Shown here: positions 41,501 through 54,300 of the stretch, piece after piece
How the letters are laid out: every line of letters starts with the position of its first letter
How positions within the stretch are numbered: position 1 is the first letter of the stretch
NCBI RefSeq assembly: GCF_965638725.1
Contig: NC_134949.1
Location: 126,540,294 to 126,604,293, forward strand
DNA from: Aptenodytes patagonicus
Lineage: Eukaryota; Chordata; Aves; Sphenisciformes; Spheniscidae
DNA: 64,000 nt
Direction of reading: 5' to 3'
The notes under the pieces: model-generated
Told to the model about the DNA's origin: nothing
Database searches by the model: none
Seen by the model: only the letters and a program-made list of their open reading frames with translations
Made by a program: the position numbers and the translations under genes

Positions 41501-43065
41501 TGAAAATTTCTATTGCCAGGGTATTTCAGGACTGGAAATAGAAATATTGTCCATGTAGGTCTCATAGTAAAAATTATCCTGTTAGTGTTTGCGTATTAAA
41601 AAAGTGGTAACTGGATACATCCTATGAATGGAAGTAAAAGTTACTGGCTTTGTTTGCAGAGCAACTGTCTTAGAAGTGGATGGCTGGAATTTGAACAAAA
41701 AATAACCATGAAAACAGGCACAATGCTCATGGCGTTATGAGTAACTTCTTATAATTTTGGTTTGCTTCTTGACTTTTATGTCAAATATAGGTTGTATGGT
41801 CTCTAGAGCAAACATTTTCTGTGAAGCATTTAAGCAATGTTAGACTGCTCTGAAACAGTAAGAGAGAGAGGACTGTATGCAGATCTTAACTGGATGCAGA
41901 AAGAGCCAGAGTTCCTAATGCTGAAAGGAGAAAGAGGGAGCCAAACCTTTGGTGATTTACCGCTCTGCGAATGAGTCAGAGAGCAGCTCTCCCTGCTCTC
42001 TTTACCTTTTCCACAGCTCACCTAACTTCTGATGTGCAGGGATGCTCCACGGAGGGACAGGCCAAGAGCCCTTTGTCCCGGTTTTCAGAGAGATTTAAGG
42101 AGCATCAAAGGCCCAAATCCTCTTGACGTTGGAGTGCCCTTTCAACCCTAGATTCTGACCATTTGGCAGACCTGGTACTTCAGCTCTGCCGTAAGTTTTA
42201 CCTGACCTATTGCCCCACTTACTCTGACAAGACAGTACACATGCACACGGTGACAAGCACTGGGGTAAAAAGCACAGATAACTGTTCAGCATGTGCTCTT
42301 GCTGCAAATCTTATCCTTCTCACTGACCATTCTTTGCTACCCAGCCAGTGATTTTTATGAAACTTGGAGATTAACTCTTGAGACCTTGTCTCCTCTATTA
42401 AATGTGAGTGAAATCGGTCAACAGGTTCAACCAAATTGCACAAATTAAAAATGGCAAAGGACAGCAAATGTGGACTCCAAGAAGTTGAGAAAACTGGCCT
42501 AAGAGTTTTCAGAGAGGTCTCATCTACTTTGAAGAGAGGAGCCTAGTAAACCCTGTTCCCAAAAGATACAGAGGTCATTTTCTGCTTCATGGGAATCCAC
42601 ACACTACATTCCCACACAGGGGTTTTTGAAGAGGGAAATACATGCAGCAAAACTGCTTTCGATAAGAGTGCTGCAAAATACCATAAACATTCCTAACAGC
42701 GTATTTTCAAACATCTGGTTCAATCCAATTTTAGATGAGAGAGATACTCAGTTGATGTAACCTTGCTTCCACAAAGTCCCATTTTAATCACTGATTGCAT
42801 AGGAAGCAGAATTTGGGCTGTGCTCAAGTTTTAAGAGATTGTCTAAAGCAGTTGGTTTTCTTGTATTTTCCAGTAAAAGATTCAGTGGGGACTTACTAAA
42901 ACAAACAAAAAGCCATTATTTTAGTAATGTAAAAACTATCATTTACATCCAACAAATAGATCAAAAGATGCTCTTTTATAAACAAAATTTCCATCCCACA
43001 GACACAATGGTATGTACAATAATATCACACTTTGCCAAGAGATTCCAGTATAAGACACAGCAATT
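35525..43065. other. intergenic region between the CR1 pair and the ZBTB21 3' end
   Basis: About 7.5 kb, AT-rich, with short poly(A)/poly(T) runs (35809-35821, 36649-36662) and a TA/CA-rich patch near 39890-39925. None of the open frames (up to about 110 codons) has recognisable similarity or consistent coding character. Ancient unrecognised repeats cannot be excluded. Confidence 0.55.
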
Positions 43066-43085
43066 CAAAAGAAACAAAGTGTAAG

Positions 43086-43091
43086 TTTATT
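43086..43091 (-). terminator. ZBTB21: canonical AATAAA poly(A) signal, likely distal end of ZBTB21
   Basis: AATAAA on the minus strand, with a U/GU-rich tract (TTTGTTTCTTTTG and TGTGTCTT) 10-35 nt downstream. It is the last good signal before sequence character changes to ordinary intergenic DNA. Confidence 0.5.
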
Positions 43092-46000
43092 GGACGCCAA
43101 CTTTTCTTAGTCAAGATCTAAGTAAAGAAAACACACAGTAGAAAAAGTTGTACAAAGCAGCAATGGATTTACATTACATTAAAGAAAAAGTTACCCTAAG
43201 CTATTAGGTCTCAGTCCTAAAAAAAGTAAAACCCCATCCTTAATTAAAATTCAACACTGGTGTATTGAACTGATATACAATGACTATAAGGTATACAGGA
43301 TTATAAAACCAGCTTCTTTTGTCTTACCTCTATAATCCTTTAAAATGACAAGTGATTTTGTCTAACTAATTGGAAAGTTCTATAGTAAATATATTGGATA
43401 ATTCCAGTTTCTATAAACTGTAGGAAACTATTCCCCTCTACCCAAGCACTAAAAGTGATCCCCTTTTCCTGCTTTTTAAAAAGGGACACTGTCAAGAACA
43501 AGCCTTAAAATGTGTACTTTATATGTATTTTGCATGTTACGTTGCAAAAGATAGTTTGTTCTGGTTTTATGTACATATTTTAATTAAAGATGCTGCTGCA
43601 GTAGTGGGAAGCTTGTATCTTTAGAAGGTAATGTGTATCGCTGAGAAACTGGAAAAGGAAAAATGGATTGAGTCCTTTATTCTGGAATAGTGAGAGAAAA
43701 AGCAACATGAAAAAAAAATAAGCTCAGCCCACAGAATTCAGATACATTTTTCAGACATCCTTGCAACAATTGAGGATGCCCTTAATAGGTATTTTCATGC
43801 CCAAGCAGCTCAAGTGTTACGATTCAATTCGTATTTTTAAATGCTTTGCTTTTATTAATATCAAGTATTCTTAATATAGATAAGTACATTTACTGTATAC
43901 AACCTTTCTCTTGATAGTGTCCCTTTATGTACAACAGTTATAGTACAGTTTTTCACAAGTCATTTTAAATAAACAAGAATCAATGACATTAAAAAATACT
44001 ATCAGGCTGTGTTCAACAAAAACAAAAAAAAGATTTTAACACTGATTCATTAATAACAACATTAAAAAACCCCCAAACCCTAAGCTTGCTTTGATTTTCA
44101 TCTAAATCTTCTGGTAGGAAAATGTAAACAATTTTATTGAACAGTATAGGCACATGCCAGATTACAGGCTCATGCCATATATTTGCACCCTCACTGTTAG
44201 TGCCAAGAAGGTAGGCATAGTCTGTCCTTATCCCATGTGAGGAACTTCTAGTTTTATCACTGGAAGCTTGGAACAAAAACAGAGTACGTGTAGCTTCAGA
44301 CCAAACCTGCATGCCCTACTTGGGGGAAAACAAACAAACAAACATCAGACAAAAAATCTACTGGATGTCACTAGAAGGCCTGCCTAAATAAGAAATGCAG
44401 GAACAAGTCTCTTACAGCTGTGTTTTGGTTCACGGATAAGGCTACAGTCTCCATTCTGAAATACACAAGACGCACTCTAGTGTCACCTACTGCTTCAGGA
44501 GGTTATCTGCTCAATTAACTGTCACAGGGTGTTCTACTCCCCCTTATTAAAAAAAAAAAATAAAAAAAAGAAAAAAAGAAAAAGCGCAGATACAAGAAGT
44601 AGAGACAGTATTATTACTGGTTCACATCCTTTGTTTTTGTAAAACTACAGAATTATACCCTAGCTGTATACGCAGTTTTTAGGTAGAGGAAAATTCATTT
44701 TAACTTTTGGCTCTAGGACTTAAAAAAAATCTGCATGTATTTTTCTGCCATTGCTCACTTTCAATGGTTGATCATGGTCCCAATTTAGCAAAGAACTTAA
44801 GCACATGTTTAAAAAAAATTAAGACTGATCTCAATGGAACTTAACCATAGGCTTAGACACTTTGCCAACAGAGTGCCTGAAAGGAAGAAAAATCCCAAAA
44901 CAAAACACATTTCATGGCTCAACCCTGCTCCCCTTAAATGCAATGGAAGTTTCCACTGTACTTCCACTGAAGCAGGATAGTTCTCTGAGATTTATCTGAC
45001 AGATTATAAAAATAGAAAAAAAAGAATCAAAGATTCTAATCTATATATTAAAACTTCTGCACATTCCTGTCACAAATTTTAAGAAAAAAAGCAAACTACT
45101 TTTTATATTTAACAAGACCTCTAACTTTGTGTCACTTCAGTACACAGCTACAAAATTAAACAAAGTATGATGAAGACAGGTTTTTGTATCAATAAATTTG
45201 CCTTTTATTTTGGCTGTGGCCAAACTAGACACTCTACAAAAGACCTTTATTTATAAACAAGCAACTAACATTTTTTCCATAATTTAACTTTTAAAACATA
45301 TATTAAAGTTATATAAGCGGAAGCATATTTATTCCATGTCCTCCAAAATAAACACTTCTATCAAGGGCTTTTTAAGATACTGTATAAAAGCTAATAGAAA
45401 ACCAGAACAGCTATATAAACATCTCATATTTAAACTTCAGAGATCCTGAATTCCTTTACTAAACAACAGGAACTGAATTTAAAAAAACCACAGAACACGC
45501 TTAAAGTTAAAATCAAAACTTAAAAAAAAACCCCCAAACCCCCCAACAACTAAAGAAAAACTTAGAAGGAGGCTATTTAGACCAAAAATATTTTATGGAT
45601 TTTTTTATAATACATACTATACTAGGAAAAAGGTCAAGGTTTCTTCAAAGATGTTGCACAAGCTTTTGATTTAAAGTGTGTGGAATTTATCATCATATCA
45701 CATAGCAGAATCCCAGTTGGAAGTTAGATGACTATGACATAGCTGAACTAGTTGCCATCTTCCTTTAGAAAGCACGCTGATTTTTAAAAGGCTACATATA
45801 AACTTTCAGACTGTTGTGTAGAGGAATCATTGGTGAAAACTTAGGAATCATTTTACAAAAACTTGTTCATATTTTATATGCACAGATTTCTTAAATACAT
45901 TTAAAGGATACTTAGCGAAGCTTTATGTTTTTCTGATTTTGTTAAACCAGGTTAAGTGCAATAACCATTTTACTTTGAAATTGTTTCTGGTAAGAAAGAA

Positions 46001-47130
46001 ATTTAGTCTTATTAGGTGGAATAAAAAAAGTCAATAACTACAAATGTCACTATTAAACAAGTACCTTGTTTTAATTGCAATGTCATAGAAAGAGTTTAAC
46101 TGATATTCTAACAAATTAGCGTAATCACATTCAGATACAATTTGCCTGAAAGAGGACAGAAAAGGAGAACACGTTACTATTAAAAGTGTTTAGTAACAAT
46201 TTTAGATTTTAATCAAAAATGAAACAGAAGAGGCTTGAAACTAACATTGCAATTTTTTTGGTAGCTGAAAAAAAGTCAGTGGTTCATCTTGAGCCAATTC
46301 TTTTAAACTTAACTTACAGGAAAAATAATAAAAAAAATCTGTTGGAAAAAAATGGTGGCACACTTGGGCTTTCACTGAGAAAAATCTACTCCTGTGTGTG
46401 CCTAACTAAGGATACCCATCCTCAGATTCTTAGGAGTTACACTTGTGCTTAATTTTGCTAACTCTTAGTGTCAGCTTGCAATTCTTTTTACTTTTGAGTT
46501 TGGGATGCTGAAAAAAAATTCATGGTTACATACACAATTAAAGCCTCACTCCTGCTCCCCCTGAAACTGGCGACCAAACTCCTGTTGCTTTCAGCCAACA
46601 CAGACTGGGCTCTGATTAGGTAGTGTGGAATGCAGTCCCCCTCTCCCAGCCCGCACGGGGTAAAGTTGGTCAGGATCATAAATACTGTTTGCATCATTTA
46701 CATTCACTTTAATCCATCACCACTCCACTAAGTTCAAATTCCAGCAGAAGCATTTTTCATTGTTAGTTTACCACCTACTTCTGGGCAAATATTTCTTCTA
46801 CTTACAGAATAATTTTGGACCCTTACTATAGCTTCTGGTAAATATCTATGATCCTACTTACACTAAATGCTCCAGTTGCGATTTGAGGTAAAATAATGGA
46901 ACCGCACAGAGTACCTGCAGGCCATTATTACCATGATTTTCAACAAATTAGAAAATTGCAACACAGTATCACAAATTATAGAAAGCGGCAGAAAGAAATA
47001 TTCTATGCATTGTATTCATAAAATGCAGTGATTGTAGTGTGATGTTTTTTCCTCTGCTTTGAGCTGGATAGGTATGCTTAACACAAATTTCAAATACATA
47101 CTTCTTCATTTATACAGGTGTCTATATAAA

Positions 47131-47138
47131 TATTTACA
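47131..47138 (-). promoter_or_regulatory. Pumilio-type motif in the ZBTB21 3' UTR
   Basis: TGTAAATA on the sense strand fits the UGUANAUA consensus of PUF proteins. One eight-base match in 5 kb of AT-rich sequence can arise by chance. Confidence 0.3.
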
Positions 47139-48208
47139 TTTTTAGTTTTTATTAAAACATATCTTTGTACTCATGGCCAAGCTTATTACTGTGTGTAGGA
47201 ACACAACTCATCTTCTGTCCCTTAATGAGCTCTCTTTTTTTGATTTAATAGTTATACATTCCTTTGTAGTTAGCATTACAAACAGTTATACAAATAGTGG
47301 AAACAAAATTATGAAACTTGTCTGACATCCATTCAATCTTAGTTCATATTACAAACAGTACCATTTGCATTATGATGGCTGTTAATACAATGACTTTAGC
47401 TACCGAAGTACCTATAGTAAATTAGTCTTTGGGACATTATATAAAGCAAAGTACTCCCTCCCCCAATTTTCCTTAGAAACTTATAATTAAATGGCTGAAA
47501 GCAGACTTGCTGCTACTTTTTATATAAAATCTTAGTAGTAATATTGCTGACTTTAGATTCTATTTTAATTTGCACAAGTTCCATATAACAACAAAACAAT
47601 TCTATATTCCCTTAAAATATCAAACATTCGTATCCAATAACATCAGGATTACTCAAACTTGAGGTTTATTTGTTATTGCTAAAGGTTTCTAAGACCTAAG
47701 TCAATACAGCAAGACACTCCATCCACTTCCTCCCTAACTGCAAGTGCATGGCAACTATTTATATGGAGCTTGTGTGTTGGTTTCTTTAAAAAAAAAAAAA
47801 TGAAGTTGGTTACAGTATTTCACTACTACAAACTCACAGTTAGAATCCAAATTGTTGTTGCTCTTTCATTTAATATATAACTTTATATATAATACACACG
47901 CACACACCAACATCACAGGATGAAGATCCATGCATACAATCCAGATGTGATCATATTTCAGTGTTAAATGAAATAAAAATTATTCTGTTACTATTAGATC
48001 CCAGACCACAGTATTTTAAATTACTCTGCTTTCTACCTACTAACCAAGTTAATTTACCTTAATCTTCAAATCCAAGCAGCATCACAAATTCCAATTTTTT
48101 CGTCGTTGTCATCGTTTTGATCCTCTTAGATTTCTAGTTTATATGGCATACATCTGAGATCCTGAATACAGCCTCCACTGAACCAGCTTTTTAAGGTATC
48201 TGTTAAAG

Positions 48209-51200
48209 CTAATTGTGTGTCTGTTCATGGCTCCAAAGACTAAAAGCTGTCTTGAAAGTCCTATGACAGAGTTTACACATGTATTGTCTTTTGAATGTGA
48301 TTGCTGAGAGTGGTGGAGCATGATAGAAGAGTGTATCTGACTCCTGTGGTACAAATAATTTTTCAGTAGTAGTGGAGCTTTCAGACAAGCCTGTTGGACT
48401 ATCAGGCTCCAAAGGCTGGATTTTGGGGAGGGGTGGGGGTGGAGGTAAGGGTGGTGGTGATGGGGAATTAGCTGGTGGACATATCTCAGGCTCCTTATTT
48501 GCAGACTCCTCTGCAGCCTGTGACATATGAGACTGGAAGTGACTCCACAGTCGGAAATTGGTTCGGAAGGCCTTGTTACACACATGACAAATAAATGGCT
48601 TCACAGAGCATAAGAGCTCTTGGTGACGCTCCAGCTGTTTGCGTACAGTGAAAATCTTCCCACACTTTTCACAGGGCCACAAACCAGCATCTTTGTTGGA
48701 GACTACTTCCTTAGGTTCTCTGCTCGTTTCAGTGACCTCATCCTCTATATCATCCGCAGGCTCTTCTTTGATCTGAATTTTAAACTGCTTGGAAACACTT
48801 AAGTCTTCAGGCAGGCATGAGGAATCTTCAGAATCAAAATTTATTTGTTCTGACGAATCACTGAATACACCATCTTCCTTTGCAGCAACAAAATTGTTTA
48901 TTTTATTGGACTCTGACTGAGGAGGCAATCTTGATGAACCAGTTATTTCTCCATTGTGATCCAGGATAGGTAAAGAAAAGTTCTCTGATGGAGCCATTGT
49001 GTTTTGATTGTGAACTTCAACTTGATGACGCCAAATACTAAAGGATGATTTAAAGGTACGCATACACTCAAGACAAGTAAGTTTCTTGTATTCACACTTG
49101 CTTTCATGCTCATGCTTCAGCTCTGGAGAAGAAAATCTAAGGCTGCAGTAAGGACAGACAGTAGCATTTCTACAGAGTCGCTCATGATTTCCCTGTTCAA
49201 TAAGCGAAGAGAGCTTAGCATTGCAGAGACGGCACTGATAAACCTCTTTGTTTTCTACTGGACTTTCAATATGAATATGATCTTTCTGCTTAGGAGCCTT
49301 ATTTCCTCCAATTGGTTTCTCCCCTGGGTGCATTTTTATATGCTGTTTAAATTGCGAGAGGAAACGATAAGCTTTCCCACAGTAGGTACAAATATAGGCT
49401 CCTTTGGTTCTCGATCTTAAATTCCTTTTGATGACTTGTTGTGCTTGTGAAGCAGACTGCCCCTGAAAACCTTGCTTGCCACGTCTTAGTTTAACTATTA
49501 GAGCTTTTTTAATTTCTCTCTCTCTCACTATATCGATCAGTTTTCTTTGGAATTTTTCATCCAAAACAGCATGTGAACTGGAAGCAGGTGAGGGATTCTT
49601 CACAATTCCATGTTGTGTCTGGCAGTGCGTCCACACTTTGAAATTTGTGTGAAATCTCTTGTGGCATATATCACAAGCATAGGGCTTCTCTGGATTATGA
49701 TACATGTTAACATGACGATGAAGACCTGCTGTTGATCTAAAAATTTTAAGGCAGTGCTTGCATTTAAATTTTTTATTTGGTCTTGCTTCTTCCATCTCAC
49801 TGTATTCATCTTTACTGACATCAGAATCAGGAAAATCAGCATCAAGGTGTGTAGGGCTTGAGCCTTCCTCAAAGTTATCTTCTGACCCAGGAGAACCCTG
49901 CTCATCCACCTTCAGTTTCTTAAATGGTAGTCTTCTATCAGCCTGAAATCTCCTTTTTGCTGGAATTCTACTTGGTTCCTTATGATCATCCTCAGTTTTA
50001 TAAGGAAAGTCTTTATTTGTTGATGCTGAAGCATCACCCACTGTAACTCTTATTATTTCGGCAGGATCTGAAAGTGGGCTGCTAGGTTCAGTTTTTATTC
50101 GCACTTCTGTGAGAGGGGAAGCAACCTCCCTATCAGTTGACTGAGAGGCACTGAAAGACCTAAGGCGATGTGGGTGTATTACTGGTGGTTTTTCATCTAA
50201 GACTAACTTCTCTGATGACTCTTTCAAGGATGACTTTTGAGATACAACATTAAACGTCTTCTGGGAATCATTAGTTCCCGGTGAGGAGGAGGATGATACC
50301 TGTGAAGGTTTTAGGTCAACAGAAGGTGAGTAAATAGGAACCTGGCTGTCCATGGACAGTGACCTTCGAAGGAGACTTTTTACAAGTGGCCCACTTCTGT
50401 CAATACTTTGGTGTTCTGGACCAGATCCACTAGATGGGATTACTAGCCCTAACTTTGAGTAGTATAGCAAATTCCTGTCTTCACCTTGGCCATTGCCTTT
50501 TCCTGCCTCTCGCAACAAAAATGTAGATTCTGATGCGCCACGCAGAGACAAGACTGGTGGACGCGGTCTTTTTAATGACATCTCTGAGGCCTTTCCTCTT
50601 AAAAGCTGACCACTGCTTCCTGGTTCATCGCTTGCAATTTCTTTCTCTGCTAAAGGCATTTGAGGCAGTACTGTGTTCCTTTTCACTAAACCACCTCTGC
50701 TCTGATCCTCCACAGTTCCAGAAGTTTCATGAAGCTTGGTATAGCTCACAGGGCTTTCTTTCAGCCATCTCCTTTCAGTCAGTGATAAGTTGTGAAGGGT
50801 TTCAGTTGGTTTTGTTACTTGTGGTCTACTGCTAGTTTTGACAGCAACAGAGGGTGAGGGTTTAGAAGTATGGCTTAAATCATGTTGCGTTTGATTTATA
50901 CTTTTCGTTTGTGCTTCAATTCTGTTCTGACAGACAATGACACTTCTCTTCTGAGAACTACTTTCGTCTTCATCTTGATACAGTATTTTCTTAATAGGGC
51001 AAGCTGGAAAAGGAGCTTGAGGACTCTTAGAAACAATGTTTGTAAGAAAGGATATTCCAAGACTGTAGCCCAGTTCTTGCACAGCTGCAAGACTGCCTTT
51101 CTCAATGAACAAGGATGAAGAATAAATGTAGTTTAACACATTATCAAAAGCATCCGGTTCACAAAAATCGAGTTGAAACACTGACTGAGACTCATTCTCC

Positions 51201-51385
51201 TTATTTGTGAACAGAGTTTGGAAGTATTCACTGCTGGCAGCCAGAACATTTTTATGAGCTCGAAATTTCTGATCTCCTACTATGAGAACAACATCACATA
51301 GCTGTCCCTTTAGACGCTCCTCATTCAGTGCACTTAGAAGTGAAATGGCATGTGCTGGGTTTATGTAATGCAAGAGCCCCTCCAT
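48209..51385 (-). CDS. ZBTB21: ZBTB21 (ZNF295), BTB and zinc-finger transcriptional repressor
   Basis: An intact 1058-residue protein in one exon. An N-terminal BTB/POZ domain (about residues 10-125: LLSALNEERLKGQLCDVVLI, FRAHKNVLAASSEYF) mediates dimerisation. A long serine-rich middle part is followed by nine C2H2-type fingers at about residues 540, 568, 664, 714, 738, 766, 901, 929 and 1035. Fingers 4, 5 and 7 end in cysteine in place of the second histidine. A proline run (SPPPLPPPPPLPK) lies before the last finger, and the protein ends SHEQTHN. Length is close to the human protein. ZBTB21 is a nuclear repressor known to partner ZBTB14. The start MEGLLHYINP is 13 nt inside the exon; the frame stays open upstream only because intron sequence happens to lack stops. 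No damage is seen. Confidence 0.97.
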   Translation of the reverse strand: MEGLLHYINPAHAISLLSALNEERLKGQLCDVVLIVGDQKFRAHKNVLAASSEYFQTLFTNKENESQSVFQLDFCEPDAFDNVLNYIYSSSLFIEKGSLAAVQELGYSLGISFLTNIVSKSPQAPFPACPIKKILYQDEDESSSQKRSVIVCQNRIEAQTKSINQTQHDLSHTSKPSPSVAVKTSSRPQVTKPTETLHNLSLTERRWLKESPVSYTKLHETSGTVEDQSRGGLVKRNTVLPQMPLAEKEIASDEPGSSGQLLRGKASEMSLKRPRPPVLSLRGASESTFLLREAGKGNGQGEDRNLLYYSKLGLVIPSSGSGPEHQSIDRSGPLVKSLLRRSLSMDSQVPIYSPSVDLKPSQVSSSSSPGTNDSQKTFNVVSQKSSLKESSEKLVLDEKPPVIHPHRLRSFSASQSTDREVASPLTEVRIKTEPSSPLSDPAEIIRVTVGDASASTNKDFPYKTEDDHKEPSRIPAKRRFQADRRLPFKKLKVDEQGSPGSEDNFEEGSSPTHLDADFPDSDVSKDEYSEMEEARPNKKFKCKHCLKIFRSTAGLHRHVNMYHNPEKPYACDICHKRFHTNFKVWTHCQTQHGIVKNPSPASSSHAVLDEKFQRKLIDIVREREIKKALIVKLRRGKQGFQGQSASQAQQVIKRNLRSRTKGAYICTYCGKAYRFLSQFKQHIKMHPGEKPIGGNKAPKQKDHIHIESPVENKEVYQCRLCNAKLSSLIEQGNHERLCRNATVCPYCSLRFSSPELKHEHESKCEYKKLTCLECMRTFKSSFSIWRHQVEVHNQNTMAPSENFSLPILDHNGEITGSSRLPPQSESNKINNFVAAKEDGVFSDSSEQINFDSEDSSCLPEDLSVSKQFKIQIKEEPADDIEDEVTETSREPKEVVSNKDAGLWPCEKCGKIFTVRKQLERHQELLCSVKPFICHVCNKAFRTNFRLWSHFQSHMSQAAEESANKEPEICPPANSPSPPPLPPPPPLPKIQPLEPDSPTGLSESSTTTEKLFVPQESDTLFYHAPPLSAITFKRQYMCKLCHRTFKTAFSLWSHEQTHN

Positions 51386-51398
51386 GATTCTGATGTTT
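51386..51398 (-). other. ZBTB21: 5' UTR end and splice acceptor of the ZBTB21 coding exon
   Basis: A pyrimidine tract and TTCTTTTTCAG acceptor put the exon boundary at 51398, leaving 13 nt of 5' UTR before the ATG at 51383-51385. This explains why the upstream 35 in-frame codons (rich in F, L and Y) are not part of the protein. The non-coding first exon or exons must lie to the right and were not identified. Confidence 0.85.
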
Positions 51399-54300
51399 CT
51401 GAAAAAGAACAACAAAAAAAAGTTGTAGGTTGCCTTATGTGAACTGTTGTCAGAGATAAAGTAAACACACCTAATCCCTCTGTACTTCATAAACTGGCTA
51501 AACCACCATCAACAGTGCTGAAGAAAACAGCTTGTTTGGAGGAAAGGTATGGGAATTAAAAGAACACTGTTAGCTCCAACAGGTGCACAGGCATGAGAAG
51601 AACCACCGCATGTGCCCACTTTCAAATACACCATTAATAGCTGATCTTACACCAAGAATATTACACCTAACTAATTGGGGGGTGGGAGGGCTGTCTTCTC
51701 TTCCTACAATACACCTGTCCACATGAAGGAAGAGTTCAATCATTTCACTCTTGAGCATCTTTTTCTCAGCTTTAGCTTTATGAAGATCTATCTTGACAAC
51801 TGCATTGATAAACTCTTGAATAAGATATCTAAAGCTTAGTTATGCCAAGTCACCTTTTTGAGGCTAAGCAATGCTGACAGTCTCCTGCTGACTAAACAAA
51901 TTAACAGGGTTTTGTTGTCATTTTTAATAGGATGATGGAAAGGGATAATACTGGGAAGGGAGAAGGAAGCAGGATTATTGTCTGTAATCTAGATTAATTC
52001 ATCATGTTTGCTTATGTTTAATAAGTGTTGTTAATATATACTTCTAGCTATCAAATATGTGTCACTTATAACCGCATTGCCAGGATCTGGTTTCTTGGAA
52101 ATTTCACAATTATAATTGAAGTATCCCTGCATTGCTTTCTTCTAGCTTAAAAGCAATCAGAGAACTGAACTCCCCATTTTATTCATTAGTATAAGAGCAC
52201 TTTATGCCCACAACCCATATACTTGAGGAACAGTTACCCTCAGGTGCATCCCAGAGTACAATAAGTACAAATTAAACTGCAGTGCAGAAATCCCCATGTT
52301 CCATATGCTTCAAAACACAACCCACTTGGTACTGCAGGATGTCTCAATAACTCAATAGACTGTTCCCGATTAGATCTTAACAAAAGAAGAGAATCAGGTT
52401 TTAAGTCAGTTTAAACAAAGACCTTCTGTGCAATGAATTGTAAATTATATAGCTGTGCACATGCACACACACAGAGAAATCAGCAATATCCAATTTTCTT
52501 TTTTTTTCATGGACGCTCTTACAATTCTGTTCAAGTTAACCTGTAAGAATTTTACACTACCTTCCTCTATGGTGGTAGTAGAACAAGTCAATGATGTGTT
52601 TGTTAAAAGCAATTCTCTTCTTTTTACAGCTCAGTTGAAAAACTACTCTTTAGATATTTATACATGATGTATGCTACTACAACAAAAAGGTTTCACTACT
52701 CATCAGCTTACAAGCAAAACTGAAAAGTTTATCAAAATAAAAAACAATATTAAGAAGCTGTAACCCCAGAATTAATAAATTGGGGTGGTAAATCTTACAA
52801 CTAATGGATATAAATAAGCGATCAAAGTCTAAATTGGTATTACTGAGAAATGAATCAAAGGATGCCGCATACAGCATCTCAGGGCATTGATCATATCATA
52901 GGACTGAGCTACCACTTCTATACCTGAAACTACCAAATGAGTTAATAATGTCATGGCAACAGCAAAGGCAGAATTCTGTTTCCTCACCAGATCTGCCTCT
53001 CTACTGTTTCAGTGTCGTTTCATAAACACTAATACATCCTTAATTCATCTCAGATGGTTATAATGCATAATCCCCCCCCATCTATAAAGAGCAGAGTAGT
53101 CAAGCTTCCATGAATTTGAGAAACCAATCTGCTTCGTTTTGCTTTGTATGTTTTGCTTAAAAGTACTGTCTGGGGGGGGGGGTGCAATACCTGTCTCCTT
53201 TGTGGATGCCACTGCAATTTAAAGTGGTGGCATCTGGCCCTAATCCAGTCTTGTGGTCTGAGCACCATTAACACTTGGAGTGTTATTAGAACAAGTGTTC
53301 CAGGAATGCATCTTTTCCTTTAGTTTCATCTGAAAGAAACTGAGTTTGCAAACTCAAGTGATTCGTCTGGGATGCAAGCTGCAACATGGTACATGGAGGT
53401 AACAGATCAACAGCGTGCTTATGAAGGAAACTTGAACTAAAACAGTACTGTAGAGATACCCAGTAGAGGTTGCTGCAGAACCCATATTTCAAGGACACAG
53501 GGGGAAAGGAGTATATTAGTCAAATGTTTTGAAGTATTTTCAAATCTTTCACTTTAATCTGCTTTAGCCAGGCCTTGGGTCTTGTGTAAGACACTCACAG
53601 AATAAACACTATATAATTACTATGCGTTCCTTTGTCCATTGTAACACAGTAATGCTATTATAAAGACGGGGGTGTAAAATCTACACGTCTAAAGCAGAAT
53701 CCAATAGTCACCCATCCTTCTTTCTACATTTCCCTTTTTTATTTATAGAGCACCTTCAATTTATTACATTAAACAAGACAGAGATAAGCATCCTATTACA
53801 ATCCTCCCTTTCACTCTCAGAGCACAGTCTCTTCTGTGCAGTGAAGGAGGCAGAGCTCTTTGGTGCAATGTAACTCTGTCACTTTAACAGTAACCAAGGC
53901 TGCAACATACACAAATGGCAAGGGACCAAATTAATCCTGCAAAGGCAGCTTTAATCATGGTATTTCCTAATTCAGGTGCTTGACTTTCAGCTTAATAGCC
54001 TTTAAACACAACCGTCAGAAATAAAGCAAGCTATGATATGTTAAGAAGCAAAGCCAGAGCTGGTTTGCAGAACCATTTTAACACATTTACACAGATCATC
54101 TGAAAGCCTGAAATACTTAGATGTAAAAAACCCCCACAGATTACCAGAGTAAATGTACAATGTATTAAAATTTCACTGCATGAACACTTTTCAGTAACAA
54201 AGTTGGTCCAAGACATTCCTGCTCTCTTCTGTCCATCTTATCTGCACACTGCAGTTCACTCCTCCTTCAGCTGTGCTAGTACAAATATTTGCAGGCCTGT

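Larger units (their letters stand above)
43066..48208 (-). other. ZBTB21: probable 3' UTR of ZBTB21
   Basis: A long AT-rich stretch directly after the ZBTB21 stop, with no transposon. On the minus strand a canonical AATAAA at 43086-43091 is followed by U- and GU-rich sequence, a good distal cleavage site near 43065-43075. Further AATAAA hexamers at 43851-43856, 45204-45209, 45246-45251 and 45328-45333 could give shorter forms. One Pumilio-type site (TGTAAATA on the minus strand) lies at 47131-47138. The extent is inferred. Confidence 0.6.

Noticed and set aside
48139..48585. 148-codon minus-strand frame overlapping the ZBTB21 3' end, and several others inside it
   Set aside because: Shadow frames of the intact ZBTB21 coding sequence.
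51386..51490. 35-residue N-terminal extension of ZBTB21
   Set aside because: It reads through a clear splice acceptor at 51398 and its polypyrimidine tract; the conserved protein starts at 51385.
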